A DNA stretch of 64,000 nt from Vibrio sp. D404a (lineage in GTDB: Bacteria > Pseudomonadota > Gammaproteobacteria > Enterobacterales > Vibrionaceae), in the NCBI RefSeq assembly GCF_030248535.1, contig NZ_JAHGAJ010000008.1, forward strand, positions 62,001-126,000. Direction: 5' to 3'. The notes beneath the pieces are model-generated. The model searched no databases, was not told where the DNA came from, and saw nothing but the letters and a program-made list of their open reading frames with translations. This document shows positions 51,772 to 62,599 of the stretch, one piece after another (within the stretch, counting starts at the first letter, position 1; each line of letters begins with the position of its first letter). Made by a program: the position numbers and the translations under genes.

Positions 51772-52767
51772 TTAACGACTCTTCACTGAATCGCGCAGCA
51801 CTAAGCTGCCGGTAGTGTTGATGGCCGCAGCTTGTTCAGCATCACCAACAATTTGCAAGATAGCTTTTTGCGTCATCTGCTCCAGCGGTACGCTGACAGA
51901 GGTTAAACTGGGTGTAAGGAACTCGCCCACTTTGCTGTTATCAAAGCCGACGATAGAAATATCTTGAGGTAATGAATATCCCAGCTCAGCCAACGCCTTA
52001 ATCGCACCAATCGCCATGTCATCGTTTTCAGACAGAATTGCAGTGAAACTTGCTTTGCTTGCCACTAAAGCTTGCGCGGCACGGTAGCCACTCTCCATGG
52101 TCCAGTCGCCTTGAGCAACGTTAGATTGGTTTAGCTCAATACCATGCTTCGCGAGCACATCTTGATAAGCTTGATAACGTTGCTCATCGGTCGACGAGCC
52201 AACTTTACCACGGATAACCGCAATCTCTGTATGCCCCTGCTCGATGATGTGTTCAACCATCAAACAAGCACTTTGATAATGATCGGTGGTGATCGCGTGC
52301 TCTGGCTTTAAAGGCATTTCTCGGTTGAGCACTAGAATCGGTGTATCCGTGCTTTCGATGATTTGAGCAATTTCAGATTCACTCAAGCATTGCGGGTAAA
52401 TGATGATCCCGGCGCATTTCATGTCGAGTAGGAAATTGATCGCCTTTCTTTCGTCTTCAGCGCTGTGTTTACCATCGGTGATCACCAACTGGTGATTCGA
52501 TTTTTCGCTGTAAGAAGCCGCGTGATACATCAAAGATGAAAAGTAAGGACCATTAAACAGCTCATTGGTAATGACAAAGCCGATGAAATTGGTCTTCTTG
52601 GTCGCCAATTGCTGAGCTAACAAGTTTGGTCGATAGCCCGTTTCTTGAATCGCATCAAATACCTTTTTCACCACATCTGGGCGCACGATATTCTTGCCAT
52701 TCAAGACACGAGAAACCGTCGATTTAGATACGCCTGCGCGGTTCGCGACATCAAGCATTGTGACCAT
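51772..52767 (-). CDS. ascG: LacI-family repressor, AscG-like
   Basis: A 331-aa repressor: MLDVANRAGVSKSTVSRVLN helix-turn-helix, hinge near YRPNLLAQQLA, then a sugar-binding domain. The sequence follows E. coli AscG closely (ITDGKHSAEDERKAINFLLD). It lies 95 bp downstream of the phospho-beta-glucosidase gene on the same strand. Two copies of the AscG-type palindrome TGAAACC-G-TTTCA lie upstream of ascB, so it should repress ascB and itself until a beta-glucoside is present. Confidence 0.87.
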   Translation of the reverse strand: MVTMLDVANRAGVSKSTVSRVLNGKNIVRPDVVKKVFDAIQETGYRPNLLAQQLATKKTNFIGFVITNELFNGPYFSSLMYHAASYSEKSNHQLVITDGKHSAEDERKAINFLLDMKCAGIIIYPQCLSESEIAQIIESTDTPILVLNREMPLKPEHAITTDHYQSACLMVEHIIEQGHTEIAVIRGKVGSSTDEQRYQAYQDVLAKHGIELNQSNVAQGDWTMESGYRAAQALVASKASFTAILSENDDMAIGAIKALAELGYSLPQDISIVGFDNSKVGEFLTPSLTSVSVPLEQMTQKAILQIVGDAEQAAAINTTGSLVLRDSVKSR

Positions 52768-52825
52768 TCACTTACCCTTCTAAAAAAATTAGCCGACCTA
52801 AGCCAGCTAATTGTATTGCTTAGTG

Positions 52826-52849
52826 AAACGGCAACGCTCGTTGCCGTTT
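52826..52849. other. Hairpin between ascB and ascG
   Basis: Perfect ten-base arms AAACGGCAAC/GTTGCCGTTT with a four-base loop, in the gap between the two genes. It lacks a T-run; probably an intercistronic mRNA structure. Confidence 0.6.
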
Positions 52850-52862
52850 AATTGCAGGCATT

Positions 52863-54320
<1,458 letters not shown>

Positions 54321-54374
54321 TTATTCGTCAGAAAATAGATAGGTTTAAGGTAACAAACTTAAAAGCTGCAACTC

Positions 54375-54388
54375 TGAAACCGATTTCA
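54375..54388. promoter_or_regulatory. AscG-type operator 1
   Basis: TGAAACCGATTTCA, one mismatch from a perfect palindrome. It lies 72 bp before the ascB start. Confidence 0.75.
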
Positions 54389-54409
54389 AGATAACAAAAA
54401 GATACACCC

Positions 54410-54423
54410 TGAAACCGGTTTCA
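54410..54423. promoter_or_regulatory. AscG-type operator 2
   Basis: TGAAACCGGTTTCA, a perfect 14-bp palindrome and LacI/GalR-family consensus, 35 bp from operator 1. The rest of the 54315-54544 gap contains no gene. Confidence 0.8.
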
Positions 54424-54544
54424 ACAACAGATTTTTGAGGTTTATTTGATCATAGAGATCAAGTTGATGAGCCAAGTGATCGCTATATCTTTGATATTAA
54501 GGAGAATAAAAGTGTTGGAAGGGGAATAAAAATTTTGAGAGATG

Positions 54545-54574
54545 AAAAGCACCGGACTAAGGGATTTAGTCCGG
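54545..54574 (-). terminator. Terminator after the AhpD-like gene
   Basis: Minus strand: CCGGACTAA/TTAGTCCGG stem with a five-base loop followed by TGCTTTTC. Confidence 0.65.
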
Positions 54575-54584
54575 CAACTGGGTA

Positions 54585-55133
54585 TTACTTTTTCCAAGCA
54601 AATGGTTCGAATGCTTTATCCACCGGCGTTTCTGCTAAGTGATTAACGTAGTTGCTGATCACTTTTTGCGACAAGCCAAGAATCACTTCTAAAACCTGTT
54701 TCTGTCCGTAGCCAGCACTGTAAAACGCCTCTACTTCCTCTTTAGAAACATTGCCTCGCCCTCTCACCACACTCAGCGTGAAGTCCTTCAGAGCTTGCAG
54801 CTTCTCAGTTGGTAAGGCTTCATCGTTTCGTAGCGCTTCAGTGATCGCAGGATCAACCTTCATTGAGTGTGCGATCGCGGTGTGCGCCGGAACACAGTAG
54901 TGACATTCATGTTCAACGTTAATGGTTTGCCACACAACGGTGAGCTCTTCTGCGTCGAAAGAGCTATTCGTAAACTGTTGATGCAACTCTTTGTACGCAT
55001 TAAGTATTTCAGGAGACTCTGCCATCACTGAATACAGACCAGGGATCATCCCCATCTGTTTCTGCGCGCCCTCAAGAATCGCTTTACTGCCTTCTGGTGC
55101 TGTTTCAATCGTATGAAATTTAAAATTGCTCAT
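54585..55133 (-). CDS. Carboxymuconolactone decarboxylase/AhpD-like peroxidase
   Basis: A 182-aa cytoplasmic protein of the CMD/AhpD fold. NVEHECHYCVPAHTAIA carries the E-x-x-C-x-x-C-x3-H active site of alkylhydroperoxidase-like members, so a thiol peroxidase role is likely. ATG at 55133 has AGGA eight bases upstream; the frame extends 28 codons further with a cysteine-rich, improbable N-terminus. Confidence 0.85.
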   Translation of the reverse strand: MSNFKFHTIETAPEGSKAILEGAQKQMGMIPGLYSVMAESPEILNAYKELHQQFTNSSFDAEELTVVWQTINVEHECHYCVPAHTAIAHSMKVDPAITEALRNDEALPTEKLQALKDFTLSVVRGRGNVSKEEVEAFYSAGYGQKQVLEVILGLSQKVISNYVNHLAETPVDKAFEPFAWKK

Positions 55134-55283
55134 CGTCTTTATCCTGTTTGTTTTACAAAGACAACCGAACATAGGCTCAGTTGACATCAATAAAATCATA
55201 TTAGAACGAACGTTCAAAAATTAAAACATCGAAGCCCAACAGTTTTTATTCATTTTTGATCTAAGTGAGAAGATTAACTGACA

Positions 55284-55320
55284 TGAAAACAATAAGAGCC
55301 ACGATATTGACTCGTGACTC
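55284..55320 (-). terminator. Terminator after the 164-aa lipoprotein gene
   Basis: Minus strand: GAGTCACGA/TCGTGGCTC (one G-T wobble) with a seven-base loop and a TTATTGTTTT tail. Confidence 0.75.
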
Positions 55321-55370
55321 TCTATAAAATGACAGCATAAAACTATGATTTTAAATAGGTTAATCTCTAT

Positions 55371-55865
55371 TTAATGTTCTAAATAGTACTGTTCATGCGC
55401 TTGCTTGTATTGAGTGTTCTGCTCTCCAGGATAGAACTGAACCAGCTTAAGATCATCGACAGATAGGTGGATCCAACCTTCTTTCAGACGAACCCAGTTA
55501 TTATCGTGGATTTGATAAACGCTTGGAAAAGTACCCCAGCCCGATTCGGATACTTGTAATTCACTAAAACGCAAAACCTGTTCAATCGGCTGGCTGTCCA
55601 TATTTGGAGACTCATATACAGAAACCGCTGGCATGGTTTGTTGAGGCGTAAATTGATAGCAACTTATCGATTCAAGTGAACGATCAAACCACTGGAATTT
55701 TTTCGCTTCGACGTAATTTACAACACTACAATCGTTGAACTGAATTGCCCATACCTGCCCATCTTGGAAGCCCAAGTACCCAATCGGCTCATCAACCACC
55801 TCGCTGGTCGTCTGGCAACCGACCAGCAGAGATAAAACTAGGAGACAAAAAAGAGGTTTGCGCAT
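55371..55865 (-). CDS. Predicted lipoprotein, unknown function
   Basis: A 164-aa protein with a lipoprotein signal (lipobox LVGC, Cys17). The mature part is rich in aromatic residues (VWAIQFNDC, FQWFDRSLESISCYQF) with two more cysteines, and looks beta-rich; YQIHDNNWVRLKEGWIHLSV resembles an SH3-like fold. No family is recognised firmly. It lies 44 bp after a VOC-family gene on the same strand. Confidence 0.68.
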   Translation of the reverse strand: MRKPLFCLLVLSLLVGCQTTSEVVDEPIGYLGFQDGQVWAIQFNDCSVVNYVEAKKFQWFDRSLESISCYQFTPQQTMPAVSVYESPNMDSQPIEQVLRFSELQVSESGWGTFPSVYQIHDNNWVRLKEGWIHLSVDDLKLVQFYPGEQNTQYKQAHEQYYLEH

Positions 55866-55909
55866 AAAGGTACCCGTATTGATATGTTATCAACTGAGAA
55901 TAGTCCCTT

Positions 55910-56299
55910 TTAGACCGTAAGTTCTAGTCGATTACCATCTGGATCGAGAACGCAACTCTCATAATAACCATCGCCGGTTCTTCTTGGGCCATCTAATCGC
56001 TCATAACCGTCTTCAACCAAGCGTTGGGTTAGATCGTCAACCGCTTGTTCTGAACCCAATGAAATCGCCACATGAATAAACCCAGTGAACTGATCATAGA
56101 TATCATCTTTCGATTCAGGCACCGAGTCCATTGCCATGATCTCTAAGCGACTGCCACTATCAAAAGACAAGAAGTAAGAAGAGAAGCCTTTGGTCGGGTT
56201 GTGGTATTTCTGATTCGCCTCAGCGCCAAAATAATCGATATAGAAGGTTTTAAGTACTTCTAGCTGCTTAGTCCAGATTGCAATATGTTCAATTTTCAT
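55910..56299 (-). CDS. VOC-family (glyoxalase-like) protein
   Basis: A 129-aa vicinal-oxygen-chelate protein with two beta-alpha-beta-beta-beta modules. HIAIWTKQLEVLKTFYIDYFGA begins the first module (metal-site His5) and VLDPDGNRLELTV ends the second (metal-site Glu); FIHVAISLG supplies another His. It resembles lactoylglutathione-lyase-like proteins of unknown substrate. It is co-oriented with the downstream lipoprotein gene. Confidence 0.85.
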   Translation of the reverse strand: MKIEHIAIWTKQLEVLKTFYIDYFGAEANQKYHNPTKGFSSYFLSFDSGSRLEIMAMDSVPESKDDIYDQFTGFIHVAISLGSEQAVDDLTQRLVEDGYERLDGPRRTGDGYYESCVLDPDGNRLELTV

Positions 56300-56508
56300 A
56301 GTAAGCCCTGCTCATGGGATAAATAGAGAATAGTGCTAGAATAAGCCTCAAAACCGGAATGAAAAACAGAACAAATTTAATCACAACTGTTCCTAAATAA
56401 AATGAGTCAATTTAGGGCAGTGAGCATCTCCAACATTTTTATAACAACTGCTTGAGTATTCACGTTAATTGCTCCATAGTCGCTTTTTTGAACGGTTCGA
56501 GTTATGCG

Positions 56509-57408
56509 ATGTTAAGCTTTGCTAAATTACTGATATTGGCGTCAATCTGGGGCGGCTCTTTTCTCTTTATGCGTATTGCAGCGACGCCACTGGGGCCGGC
56601 AATGCTGATTGAAGCTCGGGTTCTATTTGCGGCATTGACCTTACTTATCGTCTCTATTTACCTCAAAAAAACACTCAAGTTCACCAAGCATACCCGGCAC
56701 TTCTTTATTCTGGGGCTGTTTAATACGGCGCTCCCATTTTTGCTGTTCGCCTATGCTGCGCAGACCCTAAATGCATCCACTCTGTCCATTCTCAATTCTA
56801 CCGCGCCTATTTGGGCGGCGATCATCGGTGCCATTTGGACTAAAACAGCGCTCGACCGACGCGTTGTCGCGGGACTTGGATTGGGGGTGACAGGCGTCGC
56901 TATTCTCGTTGGCTGGGATGCGATAAATATTGGTAGTGAAGCTATCTTACCGATCGGCGCTGCGGTATGTGCTGCGCTAAGTTACGGCATTGCCTCTAAC
57001 TACACGAAAACGGCACCAAAAGTGGAGGCCTTTAGTAATGCTCATGGCAGTATGTGGGCGTCGGTTTTATTGGTGCTGCCTTTCATCTTCTTTATCCCTG
57101 TCAGAGAAGCACCTGACCTGACCATCGCCACGTCGGTGATTTTATTGGGCGCGGTATGTACTGGGCTTGCCTACCTACTCTACTTCAACCTCATCAACGA
57201 ATTAGGGCCTTCTCCAACGTTATCGGTGACGTTTCTGATCCCGGTGTTTGGTATCCTCTGGGGACACCTATTCCTCGACGAGCACATCGGCATCAACACC
57301 ATCTTTGGTTCCATCTGCGTTGTCGTCGGCACCATGTTGGTAACTGGCTTATCGCCTTACGCAATGCTTCAAGCAGCCAAACGAAAACGCCAGCAGCGCG
57401 CATCGTAA
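56509..57408 (+). CDS. DMT-superfamily EamA exporter
   Basis: A 299-aa inner-membrane protein with ten membrane segments arranged as two EamA repeats. ASIWGGSFLFMRIAATPLGP is the repeat 1 signature and FLIPVFGILWGHLFLDEHI the repeat 2 end. Such proteins export amino acids or metabolites. ATG at 56509 begins the first helix (MLSFAKLLIL); a TTG-started frame from 56452 is less likely. A long terminator follows. Confidence 0.88.
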   Translation: MLSFAKLLILASIWGGSFLFMRIAATPLGPAMLIEARVLFAALTLLIVSIYLKKTLKFTKHTRHFFILGLFNTALPFLLFAYAAQTLNASTLSILNSTAPIWAAIIGAIWTKTALDRRVVAGLGLGVTGVAILVGWDAINIGSEAILPIGAAVCAALSYGIASNYTKTAPKVEAFSNAHGSMWASVLLVLPFIFFIPVREAPDLTIATSVILLGAVCTGLAYLLYFNLINELGPSPTLSVTFLIPVFGILWGHLFLDEHIGINTIFGSICVVVGTMLVTGLSPYAMLQAAKRKRQQRAS

Positions 57409-57429
57409 TCCAGCACAGACAACAGATAC

Positions 57430-57472
57430 AAAAATGGCCAAGACATGCATCGAACATGTCTTGGCCATTTTT
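57430..57472. terminator. Bidirectional terminator after the EamA gene
   Basis: Eighteen-base perfect stem (AAAAATGGCCAAGACATG and its complement) with a seven-base loop, T-runs both ways. Confidence 0.93.
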
Positions 57473-57500
57473 ATTCGCTCAATTTTTGTGAGACCAATTA

Positions 57501-57595
57501 GTGGCAATTCAATTGGTGGTAGCTAGTTCAATTGACGACAGCTCATTCATTTAGCGACCACTAAATCAATTGGTACCGCTCACTCATTTGATAAC
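57501..57595. repeat. Degenerate 19-bp repeat array after the EAL gene
   Basis: Five units, with the core TCAattg or TCAttt at 57509, 57528, 57547, 57566 and 57584 (spacing 19, 19, 19, 18). The copies are diverged but share an A/G-CT-n-A before the core, for example AGCTAGTTCAATTG and AGCTCATTCATTTAG. The array ends three bases before the stop codon of the EAL gene. Confidence 0.65.
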
Positions 57596-57597
57596 CA

Positions 57598-59802
57598 TTA
57601 AGCAAACCGAGTTTTCAGCTCTTCAATCAACGGCCTTGGTTTCGCAATGCCAAAGCCCTGTGCGTAGACCACGTTCAGGTCACTCAATATCTCGGCATGT
57701 TGCTCCGACTCCACAAATTCCGCCACCGTGATAAGCCCCATGTTTTGTGCAATTTGGCTAATGTTCGCAACGATCGCTCGATCGTTTTGGTTGTGGTGAA
57801 TTTGCTCAACAAAAGAGCCATCGATTTTCAGAATATCGAGAGGAATACGGCGCAGATAATCAAATGAAGCATAACCAGTTCCGAAGTCATCAAGGGCTAT
57901 CTTACAACCCACATTTTGAAGCTGATTGATATTCTTGAGCACGTTTGATTCGTTCGCGAGTGGCATACTCTCAGTGATCTCAAAACAGATCTTGTCCAAC
58001 GGGATACTAAAATCTTGGGCTTTTTCGACAATACTGAATGCCAGATCGGGTTGGGTTAAGGCTTGAGCCGTCAAGTTAATACAGCAGCGATCAATCATCT
58101 GCCAATCGGAAACATAGCGATTGAGCACCTTGAAGGTATTGCGAATCACCCATTTATCAAGATCCAACTCAAGGCCGAATTCATTAATTAGTGGGAAGAA
58201 CTGAGCGGGTGAGAGTACCTCGCCCCCTTCTCTTGGTAAGCGTAATAGGACTTCGAACGACAATGCACCTTGTTGGCTGTGTTGCAGGTTTCGATACGGC
58301 TGACAATAGAGCTCAAATGCATCGTTATCAAACGCCTGTTGCACCTGACTCAATTGCCCCAGTGACGATAGCGGGTTGCGTACGAGTTTTACTTCAGCGA
58401 CAGCATCAAATGCGTCATGCTCACTCGTTCTTGAGCACAGTTGTGATACCAATGCCTCAAACTCAACCTCAGGCGTAATACGTGTATATCGTACCTGTGG
58501 ATCTAACACCTTGATCGAACGGTTATTCCAATCAAAAGAGAATGCCAATAGCTGCTGATGCAGTGTTCTGAGTTGTGGCTCCAAGCCGTCACTCTTTGGC
58601 CACATGTAGATCAACGTAGTGGTGAAAGGAGCAATATAGCCTTGACCACAGTGCGAATTATTCAGCTTAAGGTAATGACTCAGCTGTTTAAGGAGTTCAC
58701 TCTTCTCTGCTAAGCCTAACGCCTTAACGCGTCGCGTAACTTCTGACAAATCAACCAGAACAAGTGCCGGTTCATAATCACAATGGGTCACGTCTTCTTT
58801 GAGCTGTGCAATGGTATATAGCCCGGTGTAAGGCTCATGACGTTCAACATCAATCGCAGCTTTGGTGGTTAAGAAGTTTTTTATTGCTTGAGTGATCATC
58901 AAGAAAATCATAACGCTGAGTGTAAACAACACCACAATCAGCCCATAGAACGTCTGATCGGTAATACCGCCCGATTCATAGGAGACGATGGTTTTGTGGA
59001 TATTGACCAGCACAATCACGACGGTAAACAGAGCAGGAAGTACGAAACCAAATTGCCCCAAGCCAAGCCCAACCATAGGCACTAGCAGCAAGGAGAAAGC
59101 TATCGTCGTAACGAAATGTCCAGAACCAATCGCTGCCAGTAACACCGTCGACACCATCGCAACCCAGTAGAGATACAGCCGAGATTGCGCAGAGTGTTCA
59201 AACATCGAGCGGTTGAGCGCCAACAGCTGAGAGCGCGTGCTGACAGAAAAGAACGCTAGCGCAACGGAAAACACGGGCGTTAGCACAAGGTGAGTCATAG
59301 AGCCGCTTAACACCGCGTAGCCATAATAACTAAGCTCATTCATTAACGGGTAATCAAATAACCACGCAATGACGGTCATCAGGAGGGTGTTAAAGATCGG
59401 ATAAACCACCACCATCACACCAATATAGCTCATCGCCATTAGAGTAAATTGCTCTCCCTCTATCCTCTGCCTGAGTCTTAAATATATCTCAGTAAACAGC
59501 CACATGAGCGCAGGCAAAGCCAATGAAAACGCGAAAGAGACCGCGATATCTCGCTGAGAAATAAACAAATAGTGTGTGAGTAGCCCAGCGATAACTCCAG
59601 GGAATGCATGCTTACGGAAATTGAGAAAAAGAGCGGCTACAGTACTGGCAGTGAGTGAGATAACATGGACTCGGTCAGCACTTAGCGTAAACCACTGTGA
59701 TGCTTGGAAACTCAACAGAATGGCCAAGGCGATCAAGAAAGTCTGGCTTAAATAGCGAAAACGAGAGTCTTGATTGGAATCAGAAAATGTCGACAGATTC
59801 AT
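57598..59802 (-). CDS. Membrane EAL-domain c-di-GMP phosphodiesterase with degenerate GGDEF
   Basis: A 734-aa protein. The first about 300 residues hold eight or more membrane segments of the MASE1 sensor type. A GGDEF-like domain follows (about 325-475) that lacks the GGDEF signature (YIAPFTTTLIY at that place), so it is not a cyclase. The EAL domain (about 495-734) keeps catalytic residues: EVL in FEVLLRLP, Asn in NLTAQAL, EITES, DDFGTGYASFDYL, LKIDGSFV and AEFVES. It should hydrolyse c-di-GMP and favour motility. ATG at 59802 follows GAG; the frame starts 14 codons earlier. Confidence 0.9.
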   Translation of the reverse strand: MNLSTFSDSNQDSRFRYLSQTFLIALAILLSFQASQWFTLSADRVHVISLTASTVAALFLNFRKHAFPGVIAGLLTHYLFISQRDIAVSFAFSLALPALMWLFTEIYLRLRQRIEGEQFTLMAMSYIGVMVVVYPIFNTLLMTVIAWLFDYPLMNELSYYGYAVLSGSMTHLVLTPVFSVALAFFSVSTRSQLLALNRSMFEHSAQSRLYLYWVAMVSTVLLAAIGSGHFVTTIAFSLLLVPMVGLGLGQFGFVLPALFTVVIVLVNIHKTIVSYESGGITDQTFYGLIVVLFTLSVMIFLMITQAIKNFLTTKAAIDVERHEPYTGLYTIAQLKEDVTHCDYEPALVLVDLSEVTRRVKALGLAEKSELLKQLSHYLKLNNSHCGQGYIAPFTTTLIYMWPKSDGLEPQLRTLHQQLLAFSFDWNNRSIKVLDPQVRYTRITPEVEFEALVSQLCSRTSEHDAFDAVAEVKLVRNPLSSLGQLSQVQQAFDNDAFELYCQPYRNLQHSQQGALSFEVLLRLPREGGEVLSPAQFFPLINEFGLELDLDKWVIRNTFKVLNRYVSDWQMIDRCCINLTAQALTQPDLAFSIVEKAQDFSIPLDKICFEITESMPLANESNVLKNINQLQNVGCKIALDDFGTGYASFDYLRRIPLDILKIDGSFVEQIHHNQNDRAIVANISQIAQNMGLITVAEFVESEQHAEILSDLNVVYAQGFGIAKPRPLIEELKTRFA

Positions 59803-60109
59803 ATTCAAAGCTCGCAGATAACATAATAGGTATGGCATACCCAAGAGCGGTGATCATACTCTTTTTTATGAAGTGATGTGACCCTGAATTACCGCCGCTT
59901 TGTAAAACATTGCGCTATTTTTATAGCTAGAATCTATACATTCACGAATAAATTGCTTTTGCTCTTTATTATTAAGATTTAAATATTCAACCTGTCACAT
60001 TTAACTTGGTTAAGCCGCTCCCCTTAACTCAGTTGAGATTTAAGCCGACAAATAGAAATAGCCCCGACGTATTTGCCGGGGCTGAGTAAAATTCATCATA
60101 GCGGTAGTA
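59803..60109. other. Gap between the EAL and MATE genes
   Basis: No gene is seen. It contains the EAL promoter, the MATE terminator, and near 60001 a short dyad TTAAC-TTG-GTTAA followed by AAGCCG, then a related TTAACTCAGTTGAG and another AAGCCG, resembling the TTACC-TTG-GGTAA AAGCCG unit at 30731. Confidence 0.45.
60052..60083 (-). terminator. Probable terminator after the MATE gene
   Basis: Minus strand: AGCCCCG/CGGGGCT with a ten-base loop followed by ATTTCTATTT. Confidence 0.7.
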
Positions 60110-61486
60110 TTAGCTGTCTGCGCTAAGTGCACCCTGACAACTCACTTCAGGCGTTTGAGGCTGTATTTTCTCTTTTATGTATCGACTTAAGCGCATCCAA
60201 GCAAAGCCACCCGCCAACACGTTGGCACAAGCAGCCGCAGCCACAGCGTAGAGCATCTCACCCGTCGATGCACCTACCCATAGTGCAGGGATATAGAAAA
60301 TAAACAGCCTTGCGAACGACACATTCAACGCTTGTTTCGGTTGGCCGAGCGCATTGAACACCGATGCCACGAGCATACACAAACCCAACGGGCCAAAACT
60401 TAATGGGATAAACAGTAGACTTAATTCAAACCAGTGACGAATTGTCACCTCGTCCGATAGCATAGACGCTAACACACCACTGCCTAACGCTAACAGTGCG
60501 GCAATTGCAATGTGGAAAGTCAGTAGAAACTGAGCTGATGTTTTCAATAGTTGCGGAATTTTATGACGTTGCTGCGCGCCAAGGTAACGACCAATCATAG
60601 GTGGGATCGACATGGTCAATGCCAAAGACATCACCAACACAAAGCTCTCAACGCGCGATAACAGGCTCCAAAATGCCATTTCACTTGTTCCCATGCGCGC
60701 AATCAACCACATAGTAAAGAAAGCACTCACCGACGGCAGAATTTGATTCATGGTGGTCGGTACCACGGTTTTAACCAGCTCTGAGCCATCGTGTTTGATT
60801 TGCTGAATGCTTGCGTCAGACACACCAAACCAGCCGCGTCCACGCACTTTCATCAACATGTAGATAGAGCAAGAGAGGTAGCCCACACTCGAAGCCACCG
60901 CTGCGCCAACAATACCCATATCGAGCCAGAAAATCAGAATAGGGTCGAGAATCAGGTTAATGATACTCGCACCAAGGAACATGCTACCCGTCGTTTTGGT
61001 GTCACCATTTGCACGATAGATACAAGTGGTTAAGTACAGTAGTGCCACCGTAAGTGCGCTCAACAGCCACACAGGCCAGTATTGATTGAACACCGCTAGT
61101 AAGCGCTGATACTGCTGCTGTGGGACACCGGAAATAAATGAGTGGAAAACCCAATCACTCGCTAAAATCAGAGCAAAACAGATTAACGCAATCACTACCA
61201 TACCTGCGCCAACCGATAAGGTAGCCATTGAGCTCGCCTTACGACTGTCTTTCGCACCAACCGCCTGCGAGATGATCGAGGTAGCTGCAACCCCAATCCC
61301 GACTTGCACTCCAGTAAACGCTGCCTGAAATGGCAAAGTGATACCGTGCACCGCAAGCTCATTAACACCAAGCATGCCAATGAAAATAGAGTCCACGAGC
61401 TGAACCATCATGATCGCAAATACCCCTACCGTTAAGGGCATGGTTTTCTCAATCACAGTGCGTAAAGTGGACGGCAGGCTTGGCAT
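60110..61486 (-). CDS. MATE-family multidrug exporter
   Basis: A 458-aa inner-membrane antiporter with twelve membrane segments in two halves. VQLVDSIFIGMLGVNELAVH and ISQAVGAKDSRKASSMATLS in the first half and WSLLSRVESFVLVMSLALTM in the second are MATE patterns. It exports cationic drugs with Na+ or H+ uptake. The frame extends 84 codons upstream to 61738, across the divergent SDR start, but GAGAG seven bases before ATG at 61486 and the normal MATE length fix the start. Confidence 0.9.
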   Translation of the reverse strand: MPSLPSTLRTVIEKTMPLTVGVFAIMMVQLVDSIFIGMLGVNELAVHGITLPFQAAFTGVQVGIGVAATSIISQAVGAKDSRKASSMATLSVGAGMVVIALICFALILASDWVFHSFISGVPQQQYQRLLAVFNQYWPVWLLSALTVALLYLTTCIYRANGDTKTTGSMFLGASIINLILDPILIFWLDMGIVGAAVASSVGYLSCSIYMLMKVRGRGWFGVSDASIQQIKHDGSELVKTVVPTTMNQILPSVSAFFTMWLIARMGTSEMAFWSLLSRVESFVLVMSLALTMSIPPMIGRYLGAQQRHKIPQLLKTSAQFLLTFHIAIAALLALGSGVLASMLSDEVTIRHWFELSLLFIPLSFGPLGLCMLVASVFNALGQPKQALNVSFARLFIFYIPALWVGASTGEMLYAVAAAACANVLAGGFAWMRLSRYIKEKIQPQTPEVSCQGALSADS

Positions 61487-61715
61487 AGTCGGCTCTCTAT
61501 TCTGTTTCTCAGGGTGCAGTATAGAGCGCACATTGCAAAAGATAAGCGTCAGCAACGCTGAATGAGTTTCAACATTTTGTATATAATCTCTGCACCGAAC
61601 GTGATCCGCGCAAAATTTAGTCAACTTTCCTCTGTAAGCGTGTGACCCGGCAAAAACTTTGCGCAGGTGATCTTTGTTATAAAAATCCCTCCAGCTATTT
61701 TTTGAAGGGTTAATA

Positions 61716-62528
61716 ATGCAAAAAATAATTCTTATCACAGGTGCAACCGATGGGATTGGCTTGGAGACCGCACGAGTATTGGCTCAACAGGGACACCACC
61801 TACTCATTCACGGTAGAAACCGCATCAAATTAGAGCGCGTTGCCGCAAGCTTAAGTCGCCTATCAAAACAGGCGAAAATAGAACACTATCTTGCTGATTT
61901 ATCGGTACTGTCCGAGGTTGAGCAATTCGCTCAGCAGGTGATACGCAATCACCGTCGGCTCGATATTCTGATCAATAATGCTGGGGTCTACAACGTCCCA
62001 GAGGTCACCACCAAAGACAATCTTGATACCCGTTTCGTGGTCAATACCATTTCTCCTTATCGACTGACACGTTTGTTGCTTCCTCTTTTCGATGCCACAG
62101 GGCGCATCATCAATCTATCTTCAGCAGCACAAGCCTCGGTCGACCTTAATGCACTCACCAGCCCCAATACGGGTGAGATCCACGGGACCATTTATGCACA
62201 GAGCAAACTCGCATTGAACATGTGGTCGATGGAATTGGCTCAATCGCTCGCAGGCCATGGACCTTCAGTGATTGCCGTCAACCCCGCTTCATTCTTAGGC
62301 AGTAAATTGGTGAAAGAAGCCTATGGACTGGATGGCAATGATCTGGCGATTGGTGCAGATATCTTGTGTCGTGCCGCGCTCTCGGAAGAGTTTGCTGACG
62401 TGTCTGGTCAGTACTTTGACAACGATTCAGGGCTATTCAAACCACCCCATGCCGATGCGCTCGACGACCGAAAGAATCAAAAACTTGTTGCGGCACTGGA
62501 TCGAATATTAGAGACCAAGATCCACTAA
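61716..62528 (+). CDS. Short-chain dehydrogenase/reductase (copy 2)
   Basis: A 270-aa SDR nearly colinear with the one at 18177-18986: TGATDGIG, INNAGVYN, NLSSAAQAS and YAQSKLALNMW, NPASFLGSKLVKEAYG, QYFDND. It is divergent from a MATE gene (230 bp). The substrate is unknown. The start follows GAAGGG. Confidence 0.88.
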   Translation: MQKIILITGATDGIGLETARVLAQQGHHLLIHGRNRIKLERVAASLSRLSKQAKIEHYLADLSVLSEVEQFAQQVIRNHRRLDILINNAGVYNVPEVTTKDNLDTRFVVNTISPYRLTRLLLPLFDATGRIINLSSAAQASVDLNALTSPNTGEIHGTIYAQSKLALNMWSMELAQSLAGHGPSVIAVNPASFLGSKLVKEAYGLDGNDLAIGADILCRAALSEEFADVSGQYFDNDSGLFKPPHADALDDRKNQKLVAALDRILETKIH

Positions 62529-62578
62529 AGGCTTCAATCAGAACCTCACCTAACTAACCTAACTAAAAACCAAATATC

Positions 62579-62599
62579 AGCGGTACCACAGGTGCCGCT
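62579..62599. other. Hairpin after SDR copy 2
   Basis: AGCGGTACC/GGTGCCGCT (one G-U pair) with a three-base loop, 50 bases after the SDR stop, without a T-run. Confidence 0.5.

Noticed and set aside
52826..52849. Rho-independent terminator after ascB
   Set aside because: The hairpin is strong but has no T-run on either strand, so it is listed only as a hairpin.
61487..61738. 84-codon N-terminal extension of the MATE protein
   Set aside because: It crosses the divergent SDR start, lacks a ribosome site and is atypical for MATE proteins; ATG at 61486 is well supported.
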